Shown: one piece after another, positions 7,685-15,653 of the stretch
Position numbering within the stretch: position 1 is the first letter of the stretch
How the letters are laid out: the number at the start of each line of letters is the position of its first letter
Assembly (NCBI RefSeq): GCF_001866005.1
Contig: NZ_MLQR01000027.1
Coordinates: 145,193-209,192 of the forward strand
DNA from: Anaerobacillus alkalilacustris
GTDB lineage: Bacteria > Bacillota > Bacilli > Bacillales > Anaerobacillaceae
DNA length: 64,000 nt
Direction of reading: 5' to 3'
The notes under the pieces: model-generated
Told to the model about the DNA's origin: nothing
The model's input: only the letters and a program-made list of their open reading frames with translations
The model's database searches: none
Translations under genes and position numbers: made by a program

Positions 7685-8893
7685 TTATAAACTCAGTGAA
7701 ACTTGCTTCTTTTTTAATGCTTCAAAAGCTTGCTCTAAATCTTGAATTAAATCTTCAGTATCTTCAATTCCAACAGAGATTCGAACAAGACCTTCAGGAA
7801 TTCCCATTGCTGCTCTTTCTTCAGGGGTACACTCAACATGACTTGTTGTTCTTGCTGGACCATACGTTGTTTCAACTGCTCCTAGGTTAGCGGCACGATT
7901 AGCATATTGTAATTTTGGTAGCAAAACTTTTACTGCATCCATGCCACCTTTTAACGAGAAGCTAAGCATTCCACCGAAACCTTTCATTTGCTCTTTAGCA
8001 ATCTCATGGTTTGTATGTGTTTCTAAGCCAGGATAAAACACCGACTCAACACTTTCTTGAGTTTGTAAATATTTCGCAATTTCCATTGCGCTTTTTGCTT
8101 GTTGCAAGACTCGTAATTTTAATGTTTTCATTCCACGCAATAATAGATATGCTGCCCACGGATCAAGTGTAGCTCCATTAATTTCGCGATAGTGATAAAT
8201 TGAGTGAATTAGATCCTTAGGTCCACAAATGACACCACCTAGCGCATCCGCATGTCCACCTAAAAACTTAGTCGCACTATGAAGGACTAAATCAGCCCCT
8301 AGCTCCAAAGGATTTTGATTAATCGGTGTTGCAAACGTATTGTCAACTACGACAATTGCTCCTACCGCTTTCCCTGCTTGTGCCACTCGACGGATATCTG
8401 TAATTTTTACTGTCGGGTTTGTTGGCGTTTCTAAATACAAGATTTTACAACCTTTTGCAACTTCTTTTTCAATTGCATCATGGTCCCCTGTGTTACAAAG
8501 CGCAACTTCCACATTGATATTCGGTAAAAATTCGGTGAAAATTTTATTCGTTCCACCATACGTATCTTTAATAGAAACAATTCGATCTCCAGGCTTTAAA
8601 AATGTATATAACGTATTACTAATTGCAGCCATACCTGTTGAAAAACTCGTAGCTGCTTCGGCCCCTTCTAAAATTCGAACTTTTTCTTCAAAAGCTTGCA
8701 CTGTCGGATTCGTATTTCTTCCATATATATGACCTTGTTTTTTCCCGACAGCTACATCGTACCAATCATCCATATCATCGTAGTTATAAGCAACACTAAC
8801 TACTACTGGTACTTGCGTCGCACCGTGTACAAGAACCTCTTTTTCTCCTGCCCAGACTGTTTTTGTTCCTACTTGCGCTTCTGTGTTTTTCAT
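7685..8893 (-). CDS. Cys/Met-metabolism PLP-dependent enzyme (cystathionine gamma-synthase/lyase family), unknown substrate
   Basis: Fold-type I PLP enzyme (402 aa) of the family that does beta/gamma-elimination and gamma-replacement. Seen: phosphate-contact YGR (57-59), the stacking tyrosine in TYGGT (111-115), cofactor Asp184 in VVVDNT, and Schiff-base Lys209 in SATKFLGGH. Length and layout are complete. A diaminobutyrate transaminase (DoeD, a class III aminotransferase) would be expected at this point of an ectoine cluster and none is present, so this enzyme may act on diaminobutyrate, homoserine or a derivative. That is inference. A housekeeping cystathionine gamma-synthase or methionine gamma-lyase is the alternative, although its position inside the operon argues for a dedicated job. 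The ATG is preceded by GGAGGA. Confidence 0.85.
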   Translation of the reverse strand: MKNTEAQVGTKTVWAGEKEVLVHGATQVPVVVSVAYNYDDMDDWYDVAVGKKQGHIYGRNTNPTVQAFEEKVRILEGAEAATSFSTGMAAISNTLYTFLKPGDRIVSIKDTYGGTNKIFTEFLPNINVEVALCNTGDHDAIEKEVAKGCKILYLETPTNPTVKITDIRRVAQAGKAVGAIVVVDNTFATPINQNPLELGADLVLHSATKFLGGHADALGGVICGPKDLIHSIYHYREINGATLDPWAAYLLLRGMKTLKLRVLQQAKSAMEIAKYLQTQESVESVFYPGLETHTNHEIAKEQMKGFGGMLSFSLKGGMDAVKVLLPKLQYANRAANLGAVETTYGPARTTSHVECTPEERAAMGIPEGLVRISVGIEDTEDLIQDLEQAFEALKKKQVSLSL

Positions 8894-8914
8894 AATAATT
8901 CCTCCTGCTTCAGT

Positions 8915-9883
8915 TTATTTTTTACTTTTTATTAATTGGTCGTAAGCAAATCTAGCAATCACTGTATCTTGGACGCCAGTTCCCGTTAAATCACAAACGG
9001 TAATTTGCTTTTCGTGTTCTCTACCTATTGTTTTTAAAGAAGTTAGCTCTCCTAACTCTATGATTGATGAATCTTCATTTAATAGAATGCCTTGTTCTTG
9101 AGCATAGTGTAATTCTCCTAGTCGAAAACATTGTGACTTTACATCACAAGCAACGACGTCAGCTTTTTTAAAAATTAACGGATCTAACTCTTGCTTATGT
9201 TCGGCATCTGATCCCATCGCTGTAATATGAAGCCCCGGATGTAACCACTCTGCTTTAATTAGTGGTTCAGTAGAAGGTGTCGTTGTTACAACAAGCTCAC
9301 TTTCTTTTACGACATGTTCCGGGGTTGAAGCGATTTTGACATGTACACCAAGAGATTTTTCCATATCTTTTGCGTACAATTTAGCAGCTTCCTCAGAACG
9401 TCCATACACGGTTATCGTTTGAAATGGACGAACACAATAAAGTGCCTCCATTTGATACCTCGCTTGCGTACCTGTACCAATCACTCCTACGTAATCAATT
9501 TTTGGTTTTGCTAAGTGCTTTGCACTAATCGCGCCAGCAGCCGCTGTTCTAACATCCGTTAAATAACCGTTATCTAGTAATATTGCTTCTGTAAGACCGG
9601 TTTTTGTTTGAAATAAAATCATCATTCCACTTAAGCTTGGTAAGCCTAACGATTTGTTGTTAAAAAAGCCGGATGATATTTTAATTGCAAACGTATCTAA
9701 CCCTTTAATATGAGCGGTCTTTACATCGACTTCTCCTTGATGCTCTGGTATATCGATTCTCATGATTGGCGGAAGTGTTACATTTCCTTTTGCTAGTTCC
9801 GAGAAGCCTGCCTCAACCATTTCTATGGCAGTCAAATTCACTTGTACTTGTTTGCGAATCTCTTTTTCTTGAAAAACAAACAT
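8915..9883 (-). CDS. eutC: Ornithine cyclodeaminase/mu-crystallin family protein, EutC-like
   Basis: NAD-binding protein (322 aa) of the ornithine cyclodeaminase family. Seen: the N-terminal substrate loop ending KISSGFFNN, then LDNGYLTDVRTAAAGA, then the Rossmann glycine loop GVIGTGTQARYQ (about residues 133-144), then the TTTPSTEP segment. In hydroxyectoine users EutB (dehydratase) and EutC work in sequence to convert hydroxyectoine to ectoine. eutB is the divergent neighbour here and doeA lies only 3 bases upstream, so EutC is the likely identity. Start ATG has AAGGGG 9 bases upstream, overlapping the doeA stop region, so translation is probably coupled. Confidence 0.8.
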   Translation of the reverse strand: MFVFQEKEIRKQVQVNLTAIEMVEAGFSELAKGNVTLPPIMRIDIPEHQGEVDVKTAHIKGLDTFAIKISSGFFNNKSLGLPSLSGMMILFQTKTGLTEAILLDNGYLTDVRTAAAGAISAKHLAKPKIDYVGVIGTGTQARYQMEALYCVRPFQTITVYGRSEEAAKLYAKDMEKSLGVHVKIASTPEHVVKESELVVTTTPSTEPLIKAEWLHPGLHITAMGSDAEHKQELDPLIFKKADVVACDVKSQCFRLGELHYAQEQGILLNEDSSIIELGELTSLKTIGREHEKQITVCDLTGTGVQDTVIARFAYDQLIKSKK

Positions 9884-9886
9884 GAT

Positions 9887-11080
9887 TTAAGCCCCTTCTA
9901 ACAAATTTGTTTCTTTAATAATTAATTGTCTTGGAAAATCCGCAAACACTTCACAGCCTGTTTCTGTTACTCGTAACGATTCACTAACCTCAACTCCGTA
10001 ATGATCAAGCCAAATTCCCGGAATTAAGTGAAACGTCATATTTGGTTGTAAAATCGTTTTGTCCCCTTGACGGAAACTTGCTGTATGTTCGCCCCAATCT
10101 GGTGGGTAATTAAGCCCCATCGCGTATCCAATACGTGATTCTTTCACGAATCCACTTTTAGCAATCGTTTTTCTCCATACACTTTCTACTTCCTCACACG
10201 TTACCCCAGGTTTGACCGCATCCAAGGTAGCATTTAACCCTTCGACAACAACATCCGCTAAATATTTAACCTTAGGATCTGGTTCACCGATAAACACCGT
10301 GCGTGCTAACGGTGAATGGTAACGTTTATAACAACCAGCTAGTTCTAAAATGACAGGATCACCAGCTTTATACTGTTCATCCGTCCATGTTAAATGTGGA
10401 GTCGATGTTCTTTCACCAGAAGGTAACAGAGGAACAATCGCAGGATAATCTCCGCCAAACCATTCTGTTCCACTAATTTGAGCGTGATAGATATTTGCGA
10501 CTACATCACACTCACGAACTCCCTCCTGAATAGAGTTAACACCTTCCCACATCGCTTTTTCTACGATTCTTGCAGCATTTCTCATATATTCAATTTCCTG
10601 ATTAGACTTTATAATCCGGACATAGTTAACAAGGTTTGTAGCATCTTTAAACTTTGCACCAGGAAGGCCTTTTTGCAGCTGTGTAAAACATTTCGCCGTA
10701 AAATAGTACGTATCCATTTCTACCCCAATCGTTAAATGCGTTTGTCCCATTTCCTTTAAAATGTTACATACAAAGTCCATTGGGTGCTTCACTGTTGATT
10801 GAACATAGTCATCTGTATAAGGAATGATATGATTCTCATCTAACCATGTTGTTACTTTTGCACCATTGGCATCTTGACCTCGCCCAATCCAAAATGGTTG
10901 TTCTTCATCAATGAAAACCATTACTAATTGATGTACGTAAAAGGACCACCCATCGTACCCTGACAAATAATTCATATTTGCAGGATCTGTTAAAAGAAGA
11001 ACATCAATCCCTTCCTTTTCCATTCTTTGTTTCGTTTTTGTAATGCGTTGTTGAAATTCTGTAATCTCAAATGACAACAT
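9887..11080 (-). CDS. doeA: Ectoine hydrolase DoeA (EutD), creatinase-type M24 fold
   Basis: Opens the pyrimidine ring of ectoine to N-acetyl-L-2,4-diaminobutyrate, the committed step of ectoine use. The 397-residue protein has an N-terminal creatinase domain with RGQDANGAK (68-75) and a C-terminal pita-bread domain with YPPDWGEHTASF (325-336) and HLIPGIW. The two aspartates that bind metal in M24 aminopeptidases are absent: the DxG and SDxTRT motifs read ELAG (246-249) and SPLART (256-261). This fits a metal-independent creatinase-like hydrolase. First gene of the leftward operon, with GGGAGGTC 9 bases before the ATG and the shared control region behind it. Confidence 0.9.
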   Translation of the reverse strand: MLSFEITEFQQRITKTKQRMEKEGIDVLLLTDPANMNYLSGYDGWSFYVHQLVMVFIDEEQPFWIGRGQDANGAKVTTWLDENHIIPYTDDYVQSTVKHPMDFVCNILKEMGQTHLTIGVEMDTYYFTAKCFTQLQKGLPGAKFKDATNLVNYVRIIKSNQEIEYMRNAARIVEKAMWEGVNSIQEGVRECDVVANIYHAQISGTEWFGGDYPAIVPLLPSGERTSTPHLTWTDEQYKAGDPVILELAGCYKRYHSPLARTVFIGEPDPKVKYLADVVVEGLNATLDAVKPGVTCEEVESVWRKTIAKSGFVKESRIGYAMGLNYPPDWGEHTASFRQGDKTILQPNMTFHLIPGIWLDHYGVEVSESLRVTETGCEVFADFPRQLIIKETNLLEGA

Positions 11081-11451
11081 GTTTACTTGACCTCCCTTTT
11101 TACGTAACGTTAGTTAACATTTCGTTGGACTCATTGTAATCTCTTGAGGATTAAAAAAACTATTACACAAAGTGTAAGAAATTTATTTGCTTTTTTCTGA
11201 CAAATTTAACAATAGTCCACACAGAAGCCTGGCAAACATACTGATTTTACTGACTTTTTTACATAGTTGTTAAAGAATATCTAGGATATGAACACTCATT
11301 TCGTGTAAGGATATCTACCAAAGAAATTAGTATCAATTTCAAAAATGGTATTATACACAAAAATAAACATTTTTAGTTCGTTGATGTTGCGAGGTAATCT
11401 AACATACAAAAGCAATATTTATATTCAGAATGTAACGGAGGAGTTTTTATA
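11081..11451. promoter_or_regulatory. Divergent control region between doeA and eutB, with candidate operators
   Basis: This 371-base AT-rich region drives doeA leftward and eutB-pucR rightward. No gene is seen in it. A perfect palindrome TTACAC-AAA-GTGTAA lies at 11163-11177, and a related pair AACACT/GTGTAAG at 11291-11309 repeats the GTGTAAG half-site. These are the best candidate binding sites for the PucR-type regulator encoded nearby. I found no convincing sigma-A promoter on either strand. eutB has GGAGGAG 8 bases before its ATG. Confidence 0.5.
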
Positions 11452-12444
11452 ATGAAAACAAAAAAGAAAATAAACCAATCTTTAACCACCCAAGATATTT
11501 GGAAAGCAAGGAAAGCGATTCAACCTTATATAAAAAAAACACCTTTAGTATACTCACCTGTACTTTCTAAACAGTACAATGCAAATATATATCTGAAATA
11601 CGAACACCTTCACGAAAGTGGCGCCTTTAAGATGCGCGGGGCCATGAACGCCATTGCTAGTTTAACAGATGAAGAAAAACGTTATGGGGTTGCCACTTTT
11701 TCTACTGGTAATCATGGATTTGCAGTAGCACTTGCAGCAAAAAAATTAGGCATAAACGCTACGGTATGTGTATCAAAACGAGTGCCTGAAGTAAAAATCG
11801 AAGCAATTAAAAACTTAGGCGTAAACTTAGAAATATATGGCGAAGGACAAGATGATGCCGAAAAACGTTGTTATGAACTAGAGGAACAACAAGGCTTGAC
11901 CGTTATTCCACCATTTGATGATTTTAACGTAATTGCTGGTCAAGGTACGATTGCTCTTGAAATTTTAGAAGACTTACCACAAGTGGATTGTGTTGTTGGT
12001 GGATTATCTGGTGGTGGACTTCTTTCTGGGATTAGCCTTGTTATGAAAGCTACGAATCCTGCAATTAACGTTGTTGGACTATCAATGGAAAATGGGGCTG
12101 CTATGTACGAAAGCTTAAAAGCCAGCCACCCTGTTTTAGTTTCAGAGTCTCCTACTTTAGCAGATAGTTTACTAGGTGGGATTGGACTAGAAAATCAATA
12201 TACATTTGATATCATCCGGAAAAATATCGATCAGGCCATCTTAATACCAGAAGAAACGATTGCAAAAGGAATGGCGTATCTATATAAACAACATCGAATT
12301 GTCATAGAGGGCGCAGGTGCAATTGCGGCTGGGGCTTTGCTAGATGAGATGATCCCGACTAAATTTTCTACTCTTGTAATAATAATTAGCGGTTGTAACG
12401 TTGATTACCATTCACATGCAAATGCTATTCAACCATATTTATAG
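11452..12444 (+). CDS. eutB: Threonine dehydratase-like PLP enzyme, hydroxyectoine utilisation dehydratase EutB
   Basis: Fold-type II PLP enzyme (330 aa). Seen: Schiff-base Lys60 in SGAFKMRG, the STGNHGFA loop (84-91) that holds the substrate carboxylate, and the phosphate-binding GGLSGGGL (183-190). In hydroxyectoine catabolism EutB removes water from hydroxyectoine, and EutC then reduces the product to ectoine. The gene is transcribed away from eutC and doeA and is followed 83 bases later by pucR. By sequence alone a catabolic threonine/serine dehydratase is equally possible. The assignment rests on the ectoine neighbours. Strong ribosome-binding site GGAGGAG. Confidence 0.82.
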   Translation: MKTKKKINQSLTTQDIWKARKAIQPYIKKTPLVYSPVLSKQYNANIYLKYEHLHESGAFKMRGAMNAIASLTDEEKRYGVATFSTGNHGFAVALAAKKLGINATVCVSKRVPEVKIEAIKNLGVNLEIYGEGQDDAEKRCYELEEQQGLTVIPPFDDFNVIAGQGTIALEILEDLPQVDCVVGGLSGGGLLSGISLVMKATNPAINVVGLSMENGAAMYESLKASHPVLVSESPTLADSLLGGIGLENQYTFDIIRKNIDQAILIPEETIAKGMAYLYKQHRIVIEGAGAIAAGALLDEMIPTKFSTLVIIISGCNVDYHSHANAIQPYL

Positions 12445-12527
12445 CTATTGGACTCACGAAGTCACAATTGAATAGTAGTTACTTTCTTTACGAAATGACA
12501 AAGACTACTATCTTGGAGGTAGGAAAC

Positions 12528-14138
12528 ATGCATTTTACTGTTAACCATTTATTAGAAAACCCAATTATGGAGCAAGCTTCTGTTTTAGCTGGGGATTCAG
12601 CTATATCAACTTGTCAAATAGATTCTGTATCTGTCATTGAAATACCCGTAGAAGATTTTGTTAGGAAAAATGAGTTTGTTTTATCAACCGCCATTGGCTG
12701 CAATGCCAATCCTTCTCTATTTTTATCATTTGTCCGAGATGTCCATGAATCAGGAGCGTCTGGATTAGCAATCGCCGTTGGTAGGCATGTTGAATCTATA
12801 CCTAAAGAAGTTATAAACTATTCAATTGACCATAACTTCCCTTTAATCGAGCTTCCCTGGGAAATTCGATTTTCAGATATTACGAGAACAATTTTTGAAA
12901 AAGTTCACGAATGGCAACAAAATTCCTTCCAAAAAACAGATCAAATTCAACGAGAACTTCTCCAGTTATTTTTGGACGGTGAAACACTAGATCGTGCATT
13001 ACAAGTTTTATCAACTGCTTTTGGCACTAGAGTGTATATTTCACGGCCAGAAATGGAACCTATTTTTACTCCTTCCTTTGAAGAGACTAGTAACAATCCA
13101 TTTCCCTACCCAAATGAGCCTTCGATTATTTTAACTCAAGACGGAGCACGGCTTCAAATTACGCCAATTCAAATGTTTAACAGACAAATCGGAATACTTG
13201 TTTTAGAGTCAACCTTACCTTCAACACCACCTATCGCTTGGAATATTGTTGAGCAAACGATTACGACACTACATTTATGGTTTCAAAAAGAGCAATCCGT
13301 TATTGATAAAAAAAATAAAGAAAAAGAAAAATTTATTGAGATGTTAACCAATGGAGAATGGACATCGTGGGAAGATATAGAAAGACAAGGAAATTCTCTT
13401 GGGCTCGACATTACCACTTCGTATGTATGTATCGTAGGAACTATTGAAAGTATTGAAGAAACTACGATGACAGAAATCACAAAAAATTCATTACGTGAAC
13501 GGTTTGTTAAGAAAACTTTAGAACTGTCAGAAGTTTGCGCAGACTCCATTTTGAAAAAGATTATTTGTTCATTTCAACGTGACCATATTATTTTATTTTT
13601 AGAAGCTACTAAAGATGAAGCACGTGCAACCACCTACCATTTTTTAGATATGATTGAACAACAATTAGAAGTACAAGGTGGAACTCCACACCTTATTTCT
13701 TGGGGCATTGGTGAAAACCACGCCGGTTATCGATCTTTTCACCAAAGTTACAAAGATGCGCGAATCGCTTTAGAAATTGGTAGAAGTTATAATGGTCCCG
13801 GTTATCGTAGTACATACGCAAACACTGGTATATTTAGGCTTTTATCGACTTTAGCACAAGACACTTCTACAAACGAAATGGTTCAAACAACCATTGGCCA
13901 ACTAGTTAATTATAGTCGCAATCGTAATCTTGATTTACTGCAAACACTCACTACCTACTTACAATGTCAAGGAAATGTTAGTCAAACATCACGTGCACTA
14001 GCTCTACACAGACAATCATTATTATATCGCCTTCGCAAAATCGAAACATTAACCGGAAGGTCACTTACAGACCCTGACGACCTTTTTTTACTACAACTAT
14101 GCAGCAAGTTATGGAGCCTTCGCTTTAAAGGGGTCTGA
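12528..14138 (+). CDS. PucR-family transcriptional regulator of the ectoine cluster
   Basis: Regulator of 536 aa with the PucR N-terminal sensor domain (VNHLLENPIMEQASVLAG onward, roughly residues 4-125), a central GGDEF-like region, and a C-terminal PucR-type helix-turn-helix (GNVSQTSRALALHRQSLLYRLRKIETLTG). The ATG at 12528 follows GGAGGTAGGAAAC. An upstream in-frame start at 12468 has no site and is not used here. It is encoded with eutB and divergent from the doeA operon, the usual place for a local activator sensing a pathway intermediate. In proteobacterial ectoine clusters that job belongs to the unrelated GntR/MocR-type EnuR. Its stop codon lies inside a hairpin (14121-14157). Confidence 0.88.
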   Translation: MHFTVNHLLENPIMEQASVLAGDSAISTCQIDSVSVIEIPVEDFVRKNEFVLSTAIGCNANPSLFLSFVRDVHESGASGLAIAVGRHVESIPKEVINYSIDHNFPLIELPWEIRFSDITRTIFEKVHEWQQNSFQKTDQIQRELLQLFLDGETLDRALQVLSTAFGTRVYISRPEMEPIFTPSFEETSNNPFPYPNEPSIILTQDGARLQITPIQMFNRQIGILVLESTLPSTPPIAWNIVEQTITTLHLWFQKEQSVIDKKNKEKEKFIEMLTNGEWTSWEDIERQGNSLGLDITTSYVCIVGTIESIEETTMTEITKNSLRERFVKKTLELSEVCADSILKKIICSFQRDHIILFLEATKDEARATTYHFLDMIEQQLEVQGGTPHLISWGIGENHAGYRSFHQSYKDARIALEIGRSYNGPGYRSTYANTGIFRLLSTLAQDTSTNEMVQTTIGQLVNYSRNRNLDLLQTLTTYLQCQGNVSQTSRALALHRQSLLYRLRKIETLTGRSLTDPDDLFLLQLCSKLWSLRFKGV

Positions 14139-14157
14139 CCCCCACTGATTTAAAGCG
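14121..14157 (+). other. Stem-loop enclosing the pucR stop codon
   Basis: CGCTTTAAA (14121-14129) pairs with TTTAAAGCG (14149-14157), and inside it GGGG-TCTGA-CCCC forms a second helix. The TGA stop (14136-14138) is in the inner loop. The same GGGTCTGAC word recurs in the terminator that follows at 14165, so the two hairpins look related. Probable role: 3' end stability or assistance to termination. Confidence 0.55.
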
Positions 14158-14162
14158 TTAAA

Positions 14163-14198
14163 AAGGGTCTGACATCCACATTTGGATGTCAGACCCTT
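14163..14198. terminator. Bidirectional intrinsic terminator between pucR and gatB
   Basis: A perfect 15-bp inverted repeat, AAGGGTCTGACATCC and its complement, encloses the 6-base loop ACATTT. T-rich sequence follows on both strands, with a five-T run on the minus side. It would end pucR transcription rightward and gatCAB transcription leftward. Confidence 0.92.
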
Positions 14199-14204
14199 AA
14201 AATT

Positions 14205-15638
14205 TTATCTTGTATTTATTTCTTCTAGTAATATTTTATTTACTAGTTGTGGGTTCGCTTTACCTTTTGAAGCTTTCATGACTTGTCCGACTAAGAAACC
14301 GATAGCCTTTTGTTTCCCTGCTTTATAGTCATCAATCGAAGGCTGATTTTGGTCTAAGATCCCAATAATCATTGATCGAATTTCACCTTCATCGGAAATT
14401 TGAACAAGACCTTTTTCTTTAACGATTGCTTCTGGATCGCCACCGTTTTCGATTAACTCTTTGAAAACATCTTTAGCAATCTTAGAAGAAATTGTTCCTT
14501 TTTCGATTAAAGCGATCATTTTCGCTAGTGCCTCAGGTGTCAAAGGTACATTTTCAATCTCTTTATCGGCTGTTTTTAAATACGCATTTACTTCACCCAT
14601 TAACCAGTTAGCAAGCTGTTTAGCTGGTGCCTCGAACGTAAGTCCTTTTTCAAAAAAGTCAGCCATCGCCTTAGACTGAGTTAATACCCCAGCATCATAA
14701 CTAGATAAACCTAACTCACTAATGTAACGTTCCATACGAGCATCTGGAAGTTCTGGAATTGTCGCACGTACTTTCTCTTTCCATTCATCATCAATATGGA
14801 AATCAACTAAGTCAGGATCTGGAAAATAACGATAATCCTCAGAACCTTCTTTTACACGCATTAAAATCGTTTTCTTGCCATTATCGTCCCAACGTCTCGT
14901 CTCTTGCTCAATTATGCCACCAGACGTAATTACCTCTTCTTGGCGAACCTCTTCATGAGCTAAACCGCTTCTCACGTGAGCAAATGAGTTTAAGTTTTTA
15001 ATTTCTGCTTTTGTACCAAATTCCTTTTGCCCTACTGGTCGAATAGAAATATTAGCATCACAACGAAGTGAACCTTCCTCCATCTTACAATCAGACACTT
15101 CTGTGTACTCAAGAATTGCTTTTAATTTTTCTAAATAAGCATACGCTTCTTCTGGAGTACGAATATCTGGCTCTGATACGATTTCAATTAACGGTGTTCC
15201 GACACGGTTAAAGTCGACTAATGAATAATCACCGTACTCAGAGTGAGTTAATTTCCCCGCATCTTCTTCTAGGTGGATACGAGTAATTCCAATCCGTTTC
15301 TTTTCACCGTTTACTTCAATATCAATCCATCCGTGCTCTCCAATTGGCTTATCAAACTGAGAAATTTGGTACGCTTTTGGGCTATCTGGATAAAAATAAT
15401 TTTTACGATCAAACTTAGTAATCGTAGCAATTTCACAATTAAGTGCCATTGCAGCTTTCATCCCATACTCTACTGCTTGTTTATTTAACACCGGTAAAAC
15501 TCCAGGGTGTCCTAAACAAATTGGACATGTGTGGGTATTTGGTGGTGCACCAAACTCAGTGGAACAACCACAAAAGATTTTCGAATTTGTTTTTAATTCT
15601 ACGTGGACTTCTAATCCAATAACCGTCTCAAAGTTCAT
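14205..15638 (-). CDS. gatB: Aspartyl/glutamyl-tRNA amidotransferase subunit B
   Basis: GatB (477 aa) binds misacylated Glu-tRNA-Gln and Asp-tRNA-Asn and carries the kinase step of the amidotransferase, using ammonia channelled from GatA. The N-terminus [15 protein letters not shown] is the family signature. The zinc-site cysteines CGCSTEF and CPICLGHPG are present, and the C-terminal YqeY-like tail runs to the end. Complete length. Last gene of gatCAB, 15 bases below gatA, ended by the terminator at 14163-14198. Confidence 0.98.
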   Translation of the reverse strand: MNFETVIGLEVHVELKTNSKIFCGCSTEFGAPPNTHTCPICLGHPGVLPVLNKQAVEYGMKAAMALNCEIATITKFDRKNYFYPDSPKAYQISQFDKPIGEHGWIDIEVNGEKKRIGITRIHLEEDAGKLTHSEYGDYSLVDFNRVGTPLIEIVSEPDIRTPEEAYAYLEKLKAILEYTEVSDCKMEEGSLRCDANISIRPVGQKEFGTKAEIKNLNSFAHVRSGLAHEEVRQEEVITSGGIIEQETRRWDDNGKKTILMRVKEGSEDYRYFPDPDLVDFHIDDEWKEKVRATIPELPDARMERYISELGLSSYDAGVLTQSKAMADFFEKGLTFEAPAKQLANWLMGEVNAYLKTADKEIENVPLTPEALAKMIALIEKGTISSKIAKDVFKELIENGGDPEAIVKEKGLVQISDEGEIRSMIIGILDQNQPSIDDYKAGKQKAIGFLVGQVMKASKGKANPQLVNKILLEEINTR

Positions 15639-15653
15639 GCGCTTGTCCCCCCT

